Notes: generated from the sequence alone by a model not told the origin. A stretch of 64,000 nucleotides of DNA from a bacterium (GCA_027484025.1 JAIXTI010000286.1:1-64000), one strand, 5' to 3'. Shown: positions 17,683 to 26,029, counted from the stretch's first letter. Numbers and translations: made by a program.

Positions 17683-18825
17683 ATGGATGAACGCGGCCGG
17701 TTGTCTTCCCCAGAGCGCGAGCGCTACGGCCGACATCTGATTCTCCCGGGCGTTGGCCCGGAGGGCCAGGCGACGCTCAAGCGTGCGCGGGTGCTCGTGG
17801 TGGGCGCTGGCGGGCTTGGTTCCCCGGTTGCTTTGTATCTCGCGGCGGCCGGCGTGGGGACCATCGGGCTCGTCGACAATGACGTCGTCGACGCCAGCAA
17901 CCTGCAGCGGCAACTGCTGCATGGGACGAGCGATGTCGGGCGACACAAGCTCGACTCCGCCCGCGACCGGCTGCGTGATGTGAATCCGCATGTGGAGGTC
18001 GTCGCGCATTACGCCTGGCTGACCTCTGCGAACGCCCTCGACATCGTGCGCCAATACGACGTCGTCGTCGATGGGACCGACAACTTCGCCACGCGCTACC
18101 TGGTCAACGACGCCTGTGTGCTACTCGGCGTGCCGAATGTGTACGGATCGGTGTTCCGATTTGACGGACAGGCGTCAGTGTTCGCGACCACCGACGGCCC
18201 CTGCTACCGCTGCTTGTACCCTGAGCCGCCACCGCCGGAATCTGTTCCGAATTGTGCCGAAGGTGGCGTGCTGGGCGTGCTGCCCGGATTGATCGGCACC
18301 ATTCAGGCTACCGAAACGATCAAGCTACTCCTCGGCCTCGGCGACTCACTTGTCGGGCGATTGCTCATGATCGATGCCCTCAGCATGGAGTTCCGCTCGC
18401 TGCGTTTCGCGCGCAACCCCGAGTGCCCGGCCTGCGGGACGCGCACCATCACGGAACTGATTGACTACGACGCGTTCTGCGGCACGCCGGGACTGCACAG
18501 CAACACGGAGGTGCCGGCGCAAGAGATCTCGCCTTCGACACTCCGCGAGTGGCTGCAGCGTGACGCGTCCGTGCAACTGATCGATGTGCGCGAGCCGGTC
18601 GAGACAGCGACCGGCACGATCCCGCAGGCCCAATGCATTCCGCTGGGCACGCTGGAGCAGACACGCACCGCGCTCGTGCCAAATGCACTCACGGTGCTGG
18701 TGTGCAGGAGCGGCGTACGCAGTGCACGCGCCGCACGTCAGCTCACGGCCGCCGGCTTTACACGCGTACACTCACTGGCTGGCGGCATGCTGCGCTGGAA
18801 CGACACGCAGCACGACGCCGACTAA
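17683..18825 (+). CDS. moeB: MoeB/ThiF-type adenylyltransferase fused to a rhodanese domain
   Basis: A 380-residue two-domain sulfur-carrier activating enzyme. Residues 10-255 are the E1-like adenylyltransferase: nucleotide loop GAGGLGS (41-47), D130 in VVDGTDNF, and zinc cysteines C174/C177 (CYRC) and C248/C251 (CPAC). Residues about 283-378 are a rhodanese domain with active-site C341 in CRSGVRS. MoeB/MoeZ proteins adenylate the C-terminal Gly-Gly of a MoaD- or ThiS-like carrier; the rhodanese half supplies persulfide sulfur to make the thiocarboxylate for molybdopterin, thiamine or cysteine synthesis. No carrier protein gene is adjacent, so the pathway cannot be fixed. The 3' end overlaps the convergent DUF2007 gene by 4 bases. 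Confidence 0.93.
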   Translation: MDERGRLSSPERERYGRHLILPGVGPEGQATLKRARVLVVGAGGLGSPVALYLAAAGVGTIGLVDNDVVDASNLQRQLLHGTSDVGRHKLDSARDRLRDVNPHVEVVAHYAWLTSANALDIVRQYDVVVDGTDNFATRYLVNDACVLLGVPNVYGSVFRFDGQASVFATTDGPCYRCLYPEPPPPESVPNCAEGGVLGVLPGLIGTIQATETIKLLLGLGDSLVGRLLMIDALSMEFRSLRFARNPECPACGTRTITELIDYDAFCGTPGLHSNTEVPAQEISPSTLREWLQRDASVQLIDVREPVETATGTIPQAQCIPLGTLEQTRTALVPNALTVLVCRSGVRSARAARQLTAAGFTRVHSLAGGMLRWNDTQHDAD

Positions 18826-19079
18826 TCGTCGTCCGGCAGTTCGCGCGGCGACGCCAGAATGCCGCGCGCTTCTTCGAGACGTGACATCGGGACCAGTACG
18901 GTCACTCCGCGCGCCGTTGCGCCTTGGAAGCCGGGACCGAAAATGCCCACGGTGTCATTGCCATCACGCTCCGCCGGTACGTCGTGCGCTTCGAGTAACG
19001 CGACCGTGATGTCCGCCTCGAAACCTGAGGCCAGGGTAACAAGCGGTGTCCAATCGTCGTCGAGGTTATTGTCGTTCAT
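18822..19079 (-). CDS. DUF2007 small protein (putative signal-transducing)
   Basis: An 85-residue acidic protein starting MNDNNLDDD; the ATG at 19079 is preferred over the track's TTG at 19088. The core 'LVTLASGFEADITVALLEAHDVPAER' followed by 'VTVLVPMSRLEEARGIL' is the DUF2007 pattern, a ferredoxin-like fold in which a strand-helix reads 'A.i.~~LL...gIpa'. The family is labelled putative signal transducer, but its function is not known. It stands alone and converges on the MoeB gene, stops overlapping. Confidence 0.78.
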   Translation of the reverse strand: MNDNNLDDDWTPLVTLASGFEADITVALLEAHDVPAERDGNDTVGIFGPGFQGATARGVTVLVPMSRLEEARGILASPRELPDDD

Positions 19080-19139
19080 ACTGGTCAAGTTGATCAGGGT
19101 GGCGCCCGTGGGAGAAACTGCACCAGCGGTTTACCACGG

Positions 19140-19238
19140 GAAATACGGGAACTGCGGAAACAACACGGATTTTGTTTTTTGCTGTATCCGTTCTGATCCG
19201 CCTTCTCCGCTCAAATGCGTGGCAAACTGTTTCGGCAG
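19140..19238. repeat. Intergenic ATCCG-rich repeat-like stretch
   Basis: Between the DUF2007 start and the RuBisCO-like stop, the DNA changes character: a T-rich run (gattttgttttttgc), then ATCCGTT, GATCCGCC, CTCCGCT and ATCCGCC in quick succession, and CGGGAA twice. Degenerate 'ATCCG'-type intergenic repeats of this kind are seen in several environmental phyla. I call it only by composition; it may also hold the promoter of the DUF2007 gene. AACTG-tttcgg-CAGTT near its end is a weak hairpin. Confidence 0.35.
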
Positions 19239-20525
19239 TTATCCGCCAATAGCAGCCTGCAGTTCTGGATGGTGCCGCGCGTGCTCGTGCACCGGCACGC
19301 CCGCCGCGATCGCGTCCCACGCCTGCCGCAGACTCGCGGCACCCGCACGCGGGCCCATGGGATGCCCGAACACGGCACGGCCGGGGACGAACCCGAAGTC
19401 TACGGTATTCACCCGGCGGTACACCCCTTCGAGCGTCGCCGCCGAATCGGAACCACCCGGCACCGGCAGACTCGGCTTGAGTGATCCCATGGGCTCGAGG
19501 CAGGCACGCACGTTGTCGAGCACCTCGTGTTCCGGCGTCATCATGCGGTCGCCGAAGCCCGGCATGATGATGACATCGGCGCCGGCCAGACGCTGCAACC
19601 TCGTGAACACCCGCGAGTGCACGCCGTGCGCCGGAATACGACTGAACGCCGCGATGAACGGGAAGTGCGTGACAATCGGCACGCGGGCATGCTGGCGCAG
19701 CGCGCGCACGCCACTCACCCCCGTGGGTAGCGCGTTCACCATGACGAGCGTCGCGCCGGCATTGACCGCCGTGTCATGCAGCGCACGCAACGCGGTCACT
19801 TCGTCGGTGATGTTGGCGAGGTATCCCTTGGGCACACCCGTTGCGAGTTCCGCCCGACGTCGCGCGTCACCCAACAGCGGCGCACGCGCGGCCATCGGCG
19901 AGTACGGCGCATCGGCGAGCATCTCGTCGTCTTTCGCCACATCGAGCCCGCCCAGCCATCCTTCGTAGCCCAGCGCGGCGAACGGTTCGGGCGGCAGTCC
20001 GATGTTCGGCTTGATGACCCCGAAAAAGATGGGGCGGTCGTACACGGCGAGCTGAGCACGCACACCCGCCACCCCGAACTGGGGCCCCTCGAACGCCGCG
20101 AGATACGACGCCGGAAACCGGATGTCCTCGAGTCGGATGAGTGGGATCCCCGGCGCGAAGTACACCCCTTCGCCCATCACCGCCGAAATCAGGTTGGGAA
20201 GCCGCGGACCGAAATTGCCATGCGGATGCGCGATGACCGCGCGGCACGCATGTACCGGCCCCGGTGGCGCCGCCGGTACCGGCACGGAGAAACCGGCCGG
20301 ACGCGGCACGGCCTCGAGCTCGAGCACCTTGGCGCCGAACTGCCCACGAAAGTCTTCCTCGACGCCGACGCGGTGCCACTGCGCTGTCGACTGTTCGCTG
20401 GCCAAGTGCGCCGCAGCCATACGCGGATCGCCGGCACACTCGAACGTGAACTCCAGCTCGAGGTACGCTTCGGCGTCGAGCATCGCCCGCGTGGCGAAGA
20501 ATCCGGCAACGTCGCTCTGGTGCAC
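19239..20525 (-). CDS. RuBisCO-like protein (form IV large-subunit homologue)
   Basis: A 428-residue RuBisCO large-chain homologue. Residues 169-201 ([10 protein letters not shown] ... [11 protein letters not shown]) align with the active-site region: K172 matches K175 of plant RbcL, and the metal-binding carbamate set K198, D200, E201 is intact. Several carboxylase residues are changed: K177 is N174, the Arg after the catalytic His is Phe (THFPF), the loop-6 lysine is absent (MPGFGD), and SGGIH becomes PGGSD. So it can bind Mg and probably enolise a sugar-acid-like substrate, but should not fix CO2. Family precedents are the methionine-salvage enolase and isoapionate-type decarboxylases. Translation starts at GTG, 4 bases after the YjbQ stop. 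Confidence 0.92.
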   Translation of the reverse strand: MHQSDVAGFFATRAMLDAEAYLELEFTFECAGDPRMAAAHLASEQSTAQWHRVGVEEDFRGQFGAKVLELEAVPRPAGFSVPVPAAPPGPVHACRAVIAHPHGNFGPRLPNLISAVMGEGVYFAPGIPLIRLEDIRFPASYLAAFEGPQFGVAGVRAQLAVYDRPIFFGVIKPNIGLPPEPFAALGYEGWLGGLDVAKDDEMLADAPYSPMAARAPLLGDARRRAELATGVPKGYLANITDEVTALRALHDTAVNAGATLVMVNALPTGVSGVRALRQHARVPIVTHFPFIAAFSRIPAHGVHSRVFTRLQRLAGADVIIMPGFGDRMMTPEHEVLDNVRACLEPMGSLKPSLPVPGGSDSAATLEGVYRRVNTVDFGFVPGRAVFGHPMGPRAGAASLRQAWDAIAAGVPVHEHARHHPELQAAIGG

Positions 20526-20529
20526 GCGC

Positions 20530-20958
20530 TTATTCCGTGCGCAACAGATGCAGGTGGACTTCCCGCTGCGCGCGCGGCCCGTCGAGTTCCACGAAAAACA
20601 GCGATTGCCAACCGCCGAGCTCCAACGCCCCCTCGCTCACGGGAATGGATTCGCTCGCATTGAGAAACAGTCCCAAGAGGTGCGCGTGCGCGTTGAGACG
20701 ATCGTCGACCGGCGCCCTGTTGTGACCATACGGATGCCCCGCGGGCGCGAGCTGCTCGAGCCAGGCAATCATGTCTCGCTGCAGCTCGGCTTCCCGCTCA
20801 TTGAGCGTAATGCGCGCCGTGGTGTGCGGCGACATGACCGTGAGCAGGCCATACACCACCCCCGACTGCTGCACCCACTCGCGAACCTGAGTGGTGATGT
20901 CGACGATCTCGATGGGCTGCGTCGTAGCGATCGTCAGGCGGTGGCGGAGCGGCGGCAT
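20530..20958 (-). CDS. yjbQ: YjbQ/UPF0047 family protein (secondary thiamine-phosphate synthase)
   Basis: A 142-residue protein of the UPF0047 family, starting at the ATG at 20958 ([10 protein letters not shown]); the first 50 residues of the track ORF run into the divergent gene's leader. Conserved signatures are present: '[12 protein letters not shown]', 'NAHAHLLG' with the metal-binding His pair, and '[15 protein letters not shown]' near the end. E. coli YjbQ has a weak thiamine-phosphate synthase activity that can replace ThiE, but its true role is unclear. The next gene, the RuBisCO-like protein, starts 4 bases downstream, so the two are almost certainly one operon. Confidence 0.9.
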   Translation of the reverse strand: MPPLRHRLTIATTQPIEIVDITTQVREWVQQSGVVYGLLTVMSPHTTARITLNEREAELQRDMIAWLEQLAPAGHPYGHNRAPVDDRLNAHAHLLGLFLNASESIPVSEGALELGGWQSLFFVELDGPRAQREVHLHLLRTE

Positions 20959-21001
20959 ACTCGAAGGTAGACGGCGGCCAAGCCGCTCGCCACTTTTCAG
21001 C

Positions 21002-21469
21002 ATGACCGCTACCGTGTATCCCGACCTGTTCGACGCGTCACAGGTAGACGCGGCCATCGCGCGGCTGCACGCGCTCACGCCGGAGTCCACGCCGCAGTGG
21101 GGACGCATGGTCGTGAGCGAAATGCTCGCGCACGTGAACGTCGCGTACGAAATGGTCTACGAGCAGAAGCACCCGCGTCCCAACCCCATCATGCGCTTCG
21201 TGCTCAAGCGCATTGTGAAGGCGCGCGTGGTTGGCCCCGAGCCGTACCCGCGCAATACGCCCACGGCTCCCGCATTTCGCATCAAGGACACGCGCGACTT
21301 CACCGTCGAACGCGACCGCCTCATCGCCTATCTGCAGCGGGTGCAGCGCGAAGGGCGGTCACAGTTCGAGGGGCGTGAGTCGTTGTCGTTTGGCCCGCTC
21401 ACCGCGTCGGAGTGGAACGGGCTCTTTTCCAAACACCTCGACCATCACTTACAGCAGTTCGGCGTGTGA
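21002..21469 (+). CDS. DUF1569 (DinB-like) family protein
   Basis: A 155-residue protein; the start is the ATG at 21002 (MTATVYPDLF), not the track start that overlaps yjbQ. It carries the DUF1569 pattern: 'LTPESTPQWGRMVVSEMLAHVNVAYE', resembling the DinB helix in which a His sits after 'WS..ml.H', and the final 'LFSKHLDHHLQQFGV' with a metal-type His cluster. DUF1569 is a four-helix DinB/YfiT-like fold that may bind a metal; no reaction is established. It is divergent from yjbQ with only 43 bases between starts. Confidence 0.8.
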   Translation: MTATVYPDLFDASQVDAAIARLHALTPESTPQWGRMVVSEMLAHVNVAYEMVYEQKHPRPNPIMRFVLKRIVKARVVGPEPYPRNTPTAPAFRIKDTRDFTVERDRLIAYLQRVQREGRSQFEGRESLSFGPLTASEWNGLFSKHLDHHLQQFGV

Positions 21470-21485
21470 GCCGAAGGTCGGTGTA

Positions 21486-22316
21486 TCAGGCGAACGCCGC
21501 GCGGTAATCCTGCGCGTACGCCCGGAAGCGGCGCGGTGACCGCCCCGTAATGCGCTCCACAGCATCGGTAACGTGCGCCGAGTAGCCGAGCTTGAAGAAG
21601 TGCAGAATGACGAGCAGGAACTCGGTGTACGCCGCCGGCAAACCGGCCGCCAGCAGCCCGGGGCGCATTTCGTCCGGCGCGATGTCCTGATACCGAATGG
21701 TGCGCCCCGCGACCTCAGAGAGGATCGCCGCGACTTCGTCGTGATCGAGCGATTCAGCCCCCGTCAGATCGAACGCCTGTCCGTCGAGATCGCTGCGCTG
21801 CAGCAACGACGCGGCCACGTCGGCGATATCGCGCGCATCGATGAAGCTCCCCTTGGCGTTGCCCGTGGGCAGCTGGATCGCGCTCTGGTGCGTGATTCCG
21901 TGAATCCAGAAGCTGTTGAAGTTCTGCATGAACCAGTTGGGGCGGATCACGTTCCACGCGAGGCCGGACGCTTCGAGGTGCAGTTCCGCCTTGCGCATCG
22001 GTGCGGTCGGATCCGCATCCGCTCCCATCGCCGACATGAGGACAGCCTTCTTCACCCCGCGCGCCACCGCTTCGTCAATCACCCGCCCCAGTATGTCGTC
22101 CTGATTCACGTGGCCCGGCGGCGACAGCAGAAACACCGCGTCGGCGCCGTCGAGCGCCGCCCCAACCCCCTCACCGGTGACCAGGTCCACATGCACCTGC
22201 CCCGCGCCGGCCGGGCGGCTGGTGGCGCGGCGCACGGTGTGCCCGGCCTGCTCCAGCGTCGCGCTGAGTGCGCTGCCGACATTGCCGCTGGCGCCAAGAA
22301 TCAAAAACGTCGTCAT
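21486..22316 (-). CDS. NmrA-type NAD(P)-binding oxidoreductase (atypical SDR)
   Basis: A 276-residue cytoplasmic protein starting MTTFLILGASGNVGS at the ATG at 22316, with AAGGA about 9 bases upstream. The start gives the Rossmann motif GASGNVG (NmrA/HSCARG and quinone-oxidoreductase-like atypical SDRs), followed by 'AVFLLSPPGHV' and 'VLMSAMGADAD'. The C-terminal part (EVAGRTIRYQDI...) is typical of the family. Members reduce quinones or act as NADPH-sensing regulators. It is divergent from an AraC regulator 115 bp away, which probably controls it. Confidence 0.87.
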   Translation of the reverse strand: MTTFLILGASGNVGSALSATLEQAGHTVRRATSRPAGAGQVHVDLVTGEGVGAALDGADAVFLLSPPGHVNQDDILGRVIDEAVARGVKKAVLMSAMGADADPTAPMRKAELHLEASGLAWNVIRPNWFMQNFNSFWIHGITHQSAIQLPTGNAKGSFIDARDIADVAASLLQRSDLDGQAFDLTGAESLDHDEVAAILSEVAGRTIRYQDIAPDEMRPGLLAAGLPAAYTEFLLVILHFFKLGYSAHVTDAVERITGRSPRRFRAYAQDYRAAFA

Positions 22317-22383
22317 GTTCGGTTCCTTGTGTGTTGGGTTGAGCGAGGAACATGACCACAGGAATCGGGACGCCAAATGGCTA

Positions 22384-22413
22384 TTCGTCCGCTTTCTTTG
22401 TCTTTTCGTCCGC
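22384..22413 (+). promoter_or_regulatory. Direct repeat in the SDR/AraC divergent region, candidate AraC-type operator
   Basis: TTCGTCCGC occurs twice, at 22384 and 22405, exactly 21 bases apart, about two helical turns, the classical spacing for AraC-family operators. A weak sigma-70 match TTGTCT-17-TACTTT (22398-22426) overlaps the second copy; it would give an almost leaderless mRNA for the AraC gene. The assignment is positional inference. Confidence 0.4.
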
Positions 22414-22431
22414 CATTGTGTACTTTACGGC

Positions 22432-23391
22432 ATGGACATCCTCGCCGACCTCTTCCGCGAAGCCGGGCTGCAGCGCCGCCTGCTGGACATGCGCCACCTG
22501 GCAGCCGGCCGCGCGCTCCGCTTTCCCTGCGAACGCAGCTTGGGCTTTCATGTGGTGCTCGAAGGCACCGCGTGGGTGCATAGCCCCTCGCTCGCCCAGC
22601 CCATCGAGCTGCACGCTGGCGACATTGCGGTCATGGGTCGTGGGTGCGATCACTTGCTGGCGGCCGAGCCGGACCTTTCAGCGCTTCCCACCGAGGCGAT
22701 CACGCTCGCGCACGATGGGTTCGCGCAGGCCGGCGGCGAGGGCACCGTGGTGAGCGGGGCCTACCAGCTCTGGAATACGCCGTTGCATCCGCTCTTTGCG
22801 GAACTCCCCGAGTGGCACGTGGTACGCGCTGAACGCACCACGCGCCTCGAACCGTTGGGGCTCGCGCTGTCGATGCTCGCGGCCGAAGTCCAGCAGGACG
22901 CACTCGGGCGCGAGAGCATCGTGCATGGATTGGTCGATGTGCTCTTCACCTACCTCATGCGCGATATCGTCGCGCGCCGCGGGAGTGAAGGCAGCGCGAG
23001 TTGGAGCCACGCTGTCGCCGATACGCAGATCCGTCGCGCGGTTGCGGTGTTGCACGAAGACTGCGCGCGCGCGTGGACGCTCGAGTCACTCGCCCGCGCC
23101 GTCAATCTCTCGCGCAGTGTCCTCGCCGAACGCTTCCGTGGCGCGATGGGCGATACGCCGCTGTCCTATCTGCGCACCGTGCGATTGCAGCGCGCGATGC
23201 ACTTGCTCGCCGATGGCAATCAGACGCTCGAACAAGTGGCGCTCGCCGTCGGGTACCACGATGCCTTCGGGTTCTCCAAGGCGTTCAAGCGCGCCGTCGG
23301 TGTATCGCCGGGCGAGTATCGCAAGCGCAATCAAACGGAGCGGAGCTTGCCCTGGCGGTTCACTGCACAGGACGCCGTCAGCGCTGGCTGA
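22432..23391 (+). CDS. AraC-family transcriptional regulator with cupin sensory domain
   Basis: A 319-residue regulator; the ATG at 22432 (MDILADLFREAGL) is used because the track start is antisense to the SDR. The N-terminal half is the cupin_6 AraC ligand domain ('LRFPCERSLGFHVVLEGTAWV', 'LHAGDIAVMGRGCDH'). The C-terminal 100 residues are a double helix-turn-helix: 'WTLESLARAVNLSRSVLAERFRGAMGDTPLSYLRTVRLQ' and 'LEQVALAVGYHDAFGFSKAFKRAVGVSPGEYR'. Regulators of this subgroup usually activate an adjacent divergent oxidoreductase in response to a small molecule, matching the SDR here. The gene ends in a GTCAGC-gctg-GCTGAC hairpin, 14 bases before the convergent next gene. Confidence 0.93.
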   Translation: MDILADLFREAGLQRRLLDMRHLAAGRALRFPCERSLGFHVVLEGTAWVHSPSLAQPIELHAGDIAVMGRGCDHLLAAEPDLSALPTEAITLAHDGFAQAGGEGTVVSGAYQLWNTPLHPLFAELPEWHVVRAERTTRLEPLGLALSMLAAEVQQDALGRESIVHGLVDVLFTYLMRDIVARRGSEGSASWSHAVADTQIRRAVAVLHEDCARAWTLESLARAVNLSRSVLAERFRGAMGDTPLSYLRTVRLQRAMHLLADGNQTLEQVALAVGYHDAFGFSKAFKRAVGVSPGEYRKRNQTERSLPWRFTAQDAVSAG

Positions 23392-23405
23392 CGACCACGG
23401 CGCCG

Positions 23406-24080
23406 TCAGACGTTCTTCATGCTTGCCACGTACAGCGTGTGCCACGGGCCCGAGGTGGCGTGTGCGCGCACGCTGTGCGACTCGACCGATAGCCCCACGC
23501 GCTGCAGCGCCCCCACGAACGACGGGTCGGCACTCACCGACCAGTAGGCAATCACCCCACCGGGACGTAAAGCCGTAATCGTCGCCGCCAGACCCTTAGT
23601 GGCATACAGGCGCGAGTTCTCCTTCATGATCATGCCGTCGGGACCGTTGTCGGTATCGAGCATGATCGCGTCGAACCGGCCCGGATTGTCCTTGAGCACC
23701 TTCACGACGTCCTGATGCACGATGCGCACGCGCGGGTCGGCCATGGCCTCCGCAGACAGCGCGTACTCCGGGTTGGCGTTCCACTCGATCACTTCGGCGA
23801 CGAGTTCGGCCACCCACACTTCGGCATCAGCACCAAGATGGCGCAACGCTTCTCGCAACGTGAACCCGAGCCCGAGACCGCCAATGAGCACGCGCACCTT
23901 AGGCTTGCCGGCGAGCGGCGCGCACGCAAACTCGGCGAGCTTGTCTTCCGACAGGTGCCGGCGCGTGGACATGAGCTCGACACCGTCGGCGCGAATGAGA
24001 TAGGCGCCGTCATGACGATAGAGCTGCAACACGGATCCATTCGGGGTACGCGCTTCCCCCAGGCGTTCGAGAGGCTTCAT
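23406..24080 (-). CDS. Spermidine synthase-like SAM-fold protein
   Basis: A 224-residue protein starting MKPLERLGEART at 24080. It has the spermidine-synthase/SAM fold: motif I 'VLIGGLGLGFTLREALRHLGA', then 'VWVAELVAEVIEWN', 'RVRIVHQDVVKVL' and 'FDAIMLDTDNGPDGM'. True spermidine synthases have a GGGxG and the catalytic DxxDP around 'D.~~D'; here the motif reads GGLGLG and DTDNGP, so this is a related, unassigned group often annotated as 'spermidine synthase'. The amine or SAM substrate is unknown. It converges on the AraC gene and lies 29 bases downstream of the DUF4159 gene on the same strand. Confidence 0.82.
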   Translation of the reverse strand: MKPLERLGEARTPNGSVLQLYRHDGAYLIRADGVELMSTRRHLSEDKLAEFACAPLAGKPKVRVLIGGLGLGFTLREALRHLGADAEVWVAELVAEVIEWNANPEYALSAEAMADPRVRIVHQDVVKVLKDNPGRFDAIMLDTDNGPDGMIMKENSRLYATKGLAATITALRPGGVIAYWSVSADPSFVGALQRVGLSVESHSVRAHATSGPWHTLYVASMKNV

Positions 24081-24109
24081 GCGGTCAATGTAGCAGCCCG
24101 ACCAAGGGA

Positions 24110-24850
24110 TCAGTGCGTGAGCCCGTACACCACGTAATTCGTTGCGAACTTGTACGCATCGTTCGAGAGATTTACCGGGTACCACCCTTCACCCGACCAC
24201 TCCATGTAGTCGCCAATATCGTTGTTGAAGTTGATCACGACCTGCAACCGTTTCGCGGGATCATTGTCTTCGTGAATGCCCAGATACACCGCCTTCGCCG
24301 CCGGCGTCGCCGGGTGCGTCATCCCCTCGAGCGTCTTGATGCTGAAGAACGAGTGGAACACCGGATGCGACACCGTGAGCGGGTCGATGCGCGCCTCCGG
24401 CAACACCTTGCGCATCCCCGCTTCGAACACGGCCCATTGCCGGTCGAAGTAGAAGTCGTCCACAATCAGAAAGCCGCCTTTGAGAATCCACCGGCGCAAC
24501 GCCGCCGCCTCCTCGTCGGTGGGATACCAGTAGCCCGGCTCCGTGAGATAGGCCACCGGATAGCGCCCCAACTCGGGATCGTCGAGCACGTGCACGTTGC
24601 TCCCTTTCCGGTGCACGCGCATCACCGACAAGTCGCCAAGAATGGCCATGAAGTTGCGCTCCATGGCCGGGTAATCGGCGCTCCACGCCATCCGGTATCC
24701 TTGCGTGTAGCGCAGGCGCACGAAGGTGAAGCGCCCATCGTACGGGACATTGGGCTCCACGAACGCGCGCCGCTGCGACCACGCGAACGGCGCCGCCACG
24801 ACGGCCAGCACGCAGCCCAACAGCAACAGCTGGCGTGTTCGTCTGCGCAT
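24110..24850 (-). CDS. Exported DUF4159 family protein
   Basis: A 246-residue protein with an N-terminal signal peptide (LLLLGCVLAVVAAPFAWSQ) and the DUF4159 domain: 'FTFVRLRYTQGY...WSADYPAMERNFM', 'LGRYPVAYLTEPGYWYPTDEEAAALRRWILKGGFLIVDDFYF', ending 'VNLSNDAYKFATNYVVYGL'. The fold is glutamine-amidotransferase/flavodoxin-like without an obvious catalytic triad. DUF4159 genes often occur with MoxR-DUF58 von Willebrand clusters, but none is here. Function unknown. The downstream partner on the same strand is the spermidine-synthase-like gene. Confidence 0.85.
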   Translation of the reverse strand: MRRRTRQLLLLGCVLAVVAAPFAWSQRRAFVEPNVPYDGRFTFVRLRYTQGYRMAWSADYPAMERNFMAILGDLSVMRVHRKGSNVHVLDDPELGRYPVAYLTEPGYWYPTDEEAAALRRWILKGGFLIVDDFYFDRQWAVFEAGMRKVLPEARIDPLTVSHPVFHSFFSIKTLEGMTHPATPAAKAVYLGIHEDNDPAKRLQVVINFNNDIGDYMEWSGEGWYPVNLSNDAYKFATNYVVYGLTH

Positions 24851-24868
24851 CGTGGCGTGCCTCGCTCG

Positions 24869-25168
24869 TTATCCGACCGAATCGTAAATCTTCACGCTCG
24901 CCCACAGCGGCTTGCATTCCGCCACGAACTGCTGGTGCACCGGATCCACCTGATACGCGTCGTGCTGCGCCTCGTCGGTGAACACCAGCACCAGCGCGTA
25001 GCTGTACGTCCGATCGATGACCGGACGATCCGTGGCGGCAGGCACCCCCACGTAACACTGCTCCGCGCTCGTGATCGTCTTGAGACGCTCCAATCCGGCG
25101 ACAAACTGCGCCTGCTCTTCGGCCGTCAGGTCGGGACGAAGCCAGAAATACACCGCGTGAACGAACAT
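24869..25168 (-). CDS. Dabb-family (stress-responsive alpha/beta barrel) protein
   Basis: A 99-residue protein; the ATG at 25168 (MFVHAVYFWLRPD) starts the Dabb pattern directly. It shows 'HAVYFWLRPDLTAEEQAQFVAGLERLKTI', the middle 'CYVGVPAATDRPVIDRTYSYALVLVFTDEAQHDAYQVDPVHQQFV' and the closing 'VKIYDSVG'. Dabb domains form dimeric ferredoxin-like barrels, and some bind small hydrophobic molecules or act as cyclases. Most bacterial ones have no known substrate. It lies 18 bases upstream of the DUF4159 gene, likely the same transcript. Confidence 0.85.
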   Translation of the reverse strand: MFVHAVYFWLRPDLTAEEQAQFVAGLERLKTITSAEQCYVGVPAATDRPVIDRTYSYALVLVFTDEAQHDAYQVDPVHQQFVAECKPLWASVKIYDSVG

Positions 25169-25341
25169 GAGTCTTGAATGAGGGGAAAAGGGCACGACGG
25201 ATCCGGCAGCACCGGACCTCGCTAATGCTCACTCTTCTCACACGCGCCAGCCAGTGCGAACGCTGTAGCCGGGAACTTCCCCTGCGCCCCGCCACTACCT
25301 TCAAGAGGATCCGCTCTGCTCGCCTTCACCAAATTCCGACC

Positions 25342-25983
25342 ATGCGCCTGCCTGCCGTTGCCGCTCTCGTTGCCTCGCTCACCACTGCGCTTGTCGTAGG
25401 CCCCACCGCGCTTCCGGCGCAGGCGGCCAAGCCCCGCCTCGAGACCGCCGTCTTTGCCGGCGGCTGCTTTTGGGGGGTCGAGGCAGTCTTCGAACACATT
25501 CGCGGCGTCACCCGCGTCGTCTCCGGCTACAGCGGGGGCACCGTCGTCAATCCTGGCTACGACGACGTCAGCAGCGGCCGCACCGGACACGCGGAGGCCG
25601 TGCGCGTCACCTTCGATCCGTCGGTGGTGAGCTACGAAACACTGCTCACGGTGTTCTTCACTGTGGCGCACGATCCCACCGAGCTCAACCGGCAGGGGCC
25701 CGATGTGGGCACGCAGTACCGGTCGGCCATTTTCTTCTCGTCGGCCGAGCAGCAGCAAAAAGCAGCGGCGGCCATTGCCCAACTGGCCGCCGCAAAAACC
25801 TATCGTAAGCCCATCGTGACGCAGGTGGCGGCACTCGGCCCGTTCTACGACGCCGAACGCTACCACCAGAACTATCTGTACACGCACACCGATCAGCCCT
25901 ACATCGTCTACAACGACCTCCCCAAGCTGGAGGCGCTGCGCAAGCAATTCCCGGCGCTCTGGGAAGACACCAAGGGCAAGTAA
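25342..25983 (+). CDS. msrA: Exported peptide methionine sulfoxide reductase A
   Basis: A 213-residue MsrA. The ATG at 25342 gives a signal peptide (MRLPAVAALVASLTTALVVG...PAQA), so the enzyme works in the periplasm or at the cell surface. The catalytic Cys is C42 in GGCFWGVEAVF, followed by GYSGG and the conserved 'HAEAVRVTFDPSVVSYETLL' strand and 'DVGTQYRSAIF'. It reduces methionine-S-sulfoxide in oxidised proteins. No resolving Cys appears at the C-terminus (the end reads WEDTKGK), so recycling probably depends on an external thiol donor. It lies in the region leading to the oxyR-katG oxidative-stress genes but not in their operon. Confidence 0.93.
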   Translation: MRLPAVAALVASLTTALVVGPTALPAQAAKPRLETAVFAGGCFWGVEAVFEHIRGVTRVVSGYSGGTVVNPGYDDVSSGRTGHAEAVRVTFDPSVVSYETLLTVFFTVAHDPTELNRQGPDVGTQYRSAIFFSSAEQQQKAAAAIAQLAAAKTYRKPIVTQVAALGPFYDAERYHQNYLYTHTDQPYIVYNDLPKLEALRKQFPALWEDTKGK

Positions 25984-25989
25984 TCTGGG

Positions 25990-26022
25990 GCTCAACCGCT
26001 GTCGACATCACAGCGGTTGAGC
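25990..26022. terminator. Bidirectional hairpin terminator between msrA and the outer-membrane barrel gene
   Basis: GCTCAACCGCTGT and ACAGCGGTTGAGC form a perfect 13-bp stem with a 7-base loop (cgacatc), in the 46-bp gap between two convergent stops (25983 and 26030). Position and strength fit a shared terminator, though there is no T-run on either side. Confidence 0.7.
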
Positions 26023-26029
26023 TACCCGA

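Noticed and set aside
23377-23392. GTCAGC-gctg-GCTGAC hairpin at the AraC gene end
   Set aside because: The 6-bp stem is short and lies inside the coding end; not strong enough to call a terminator.
24113-25177. 354-residue plus-strand ORF over DUF4159 and the Dabb gene
   Set aside because: It covers two real minus-strand genes and their gap, and its composition is that of an antisense frame.
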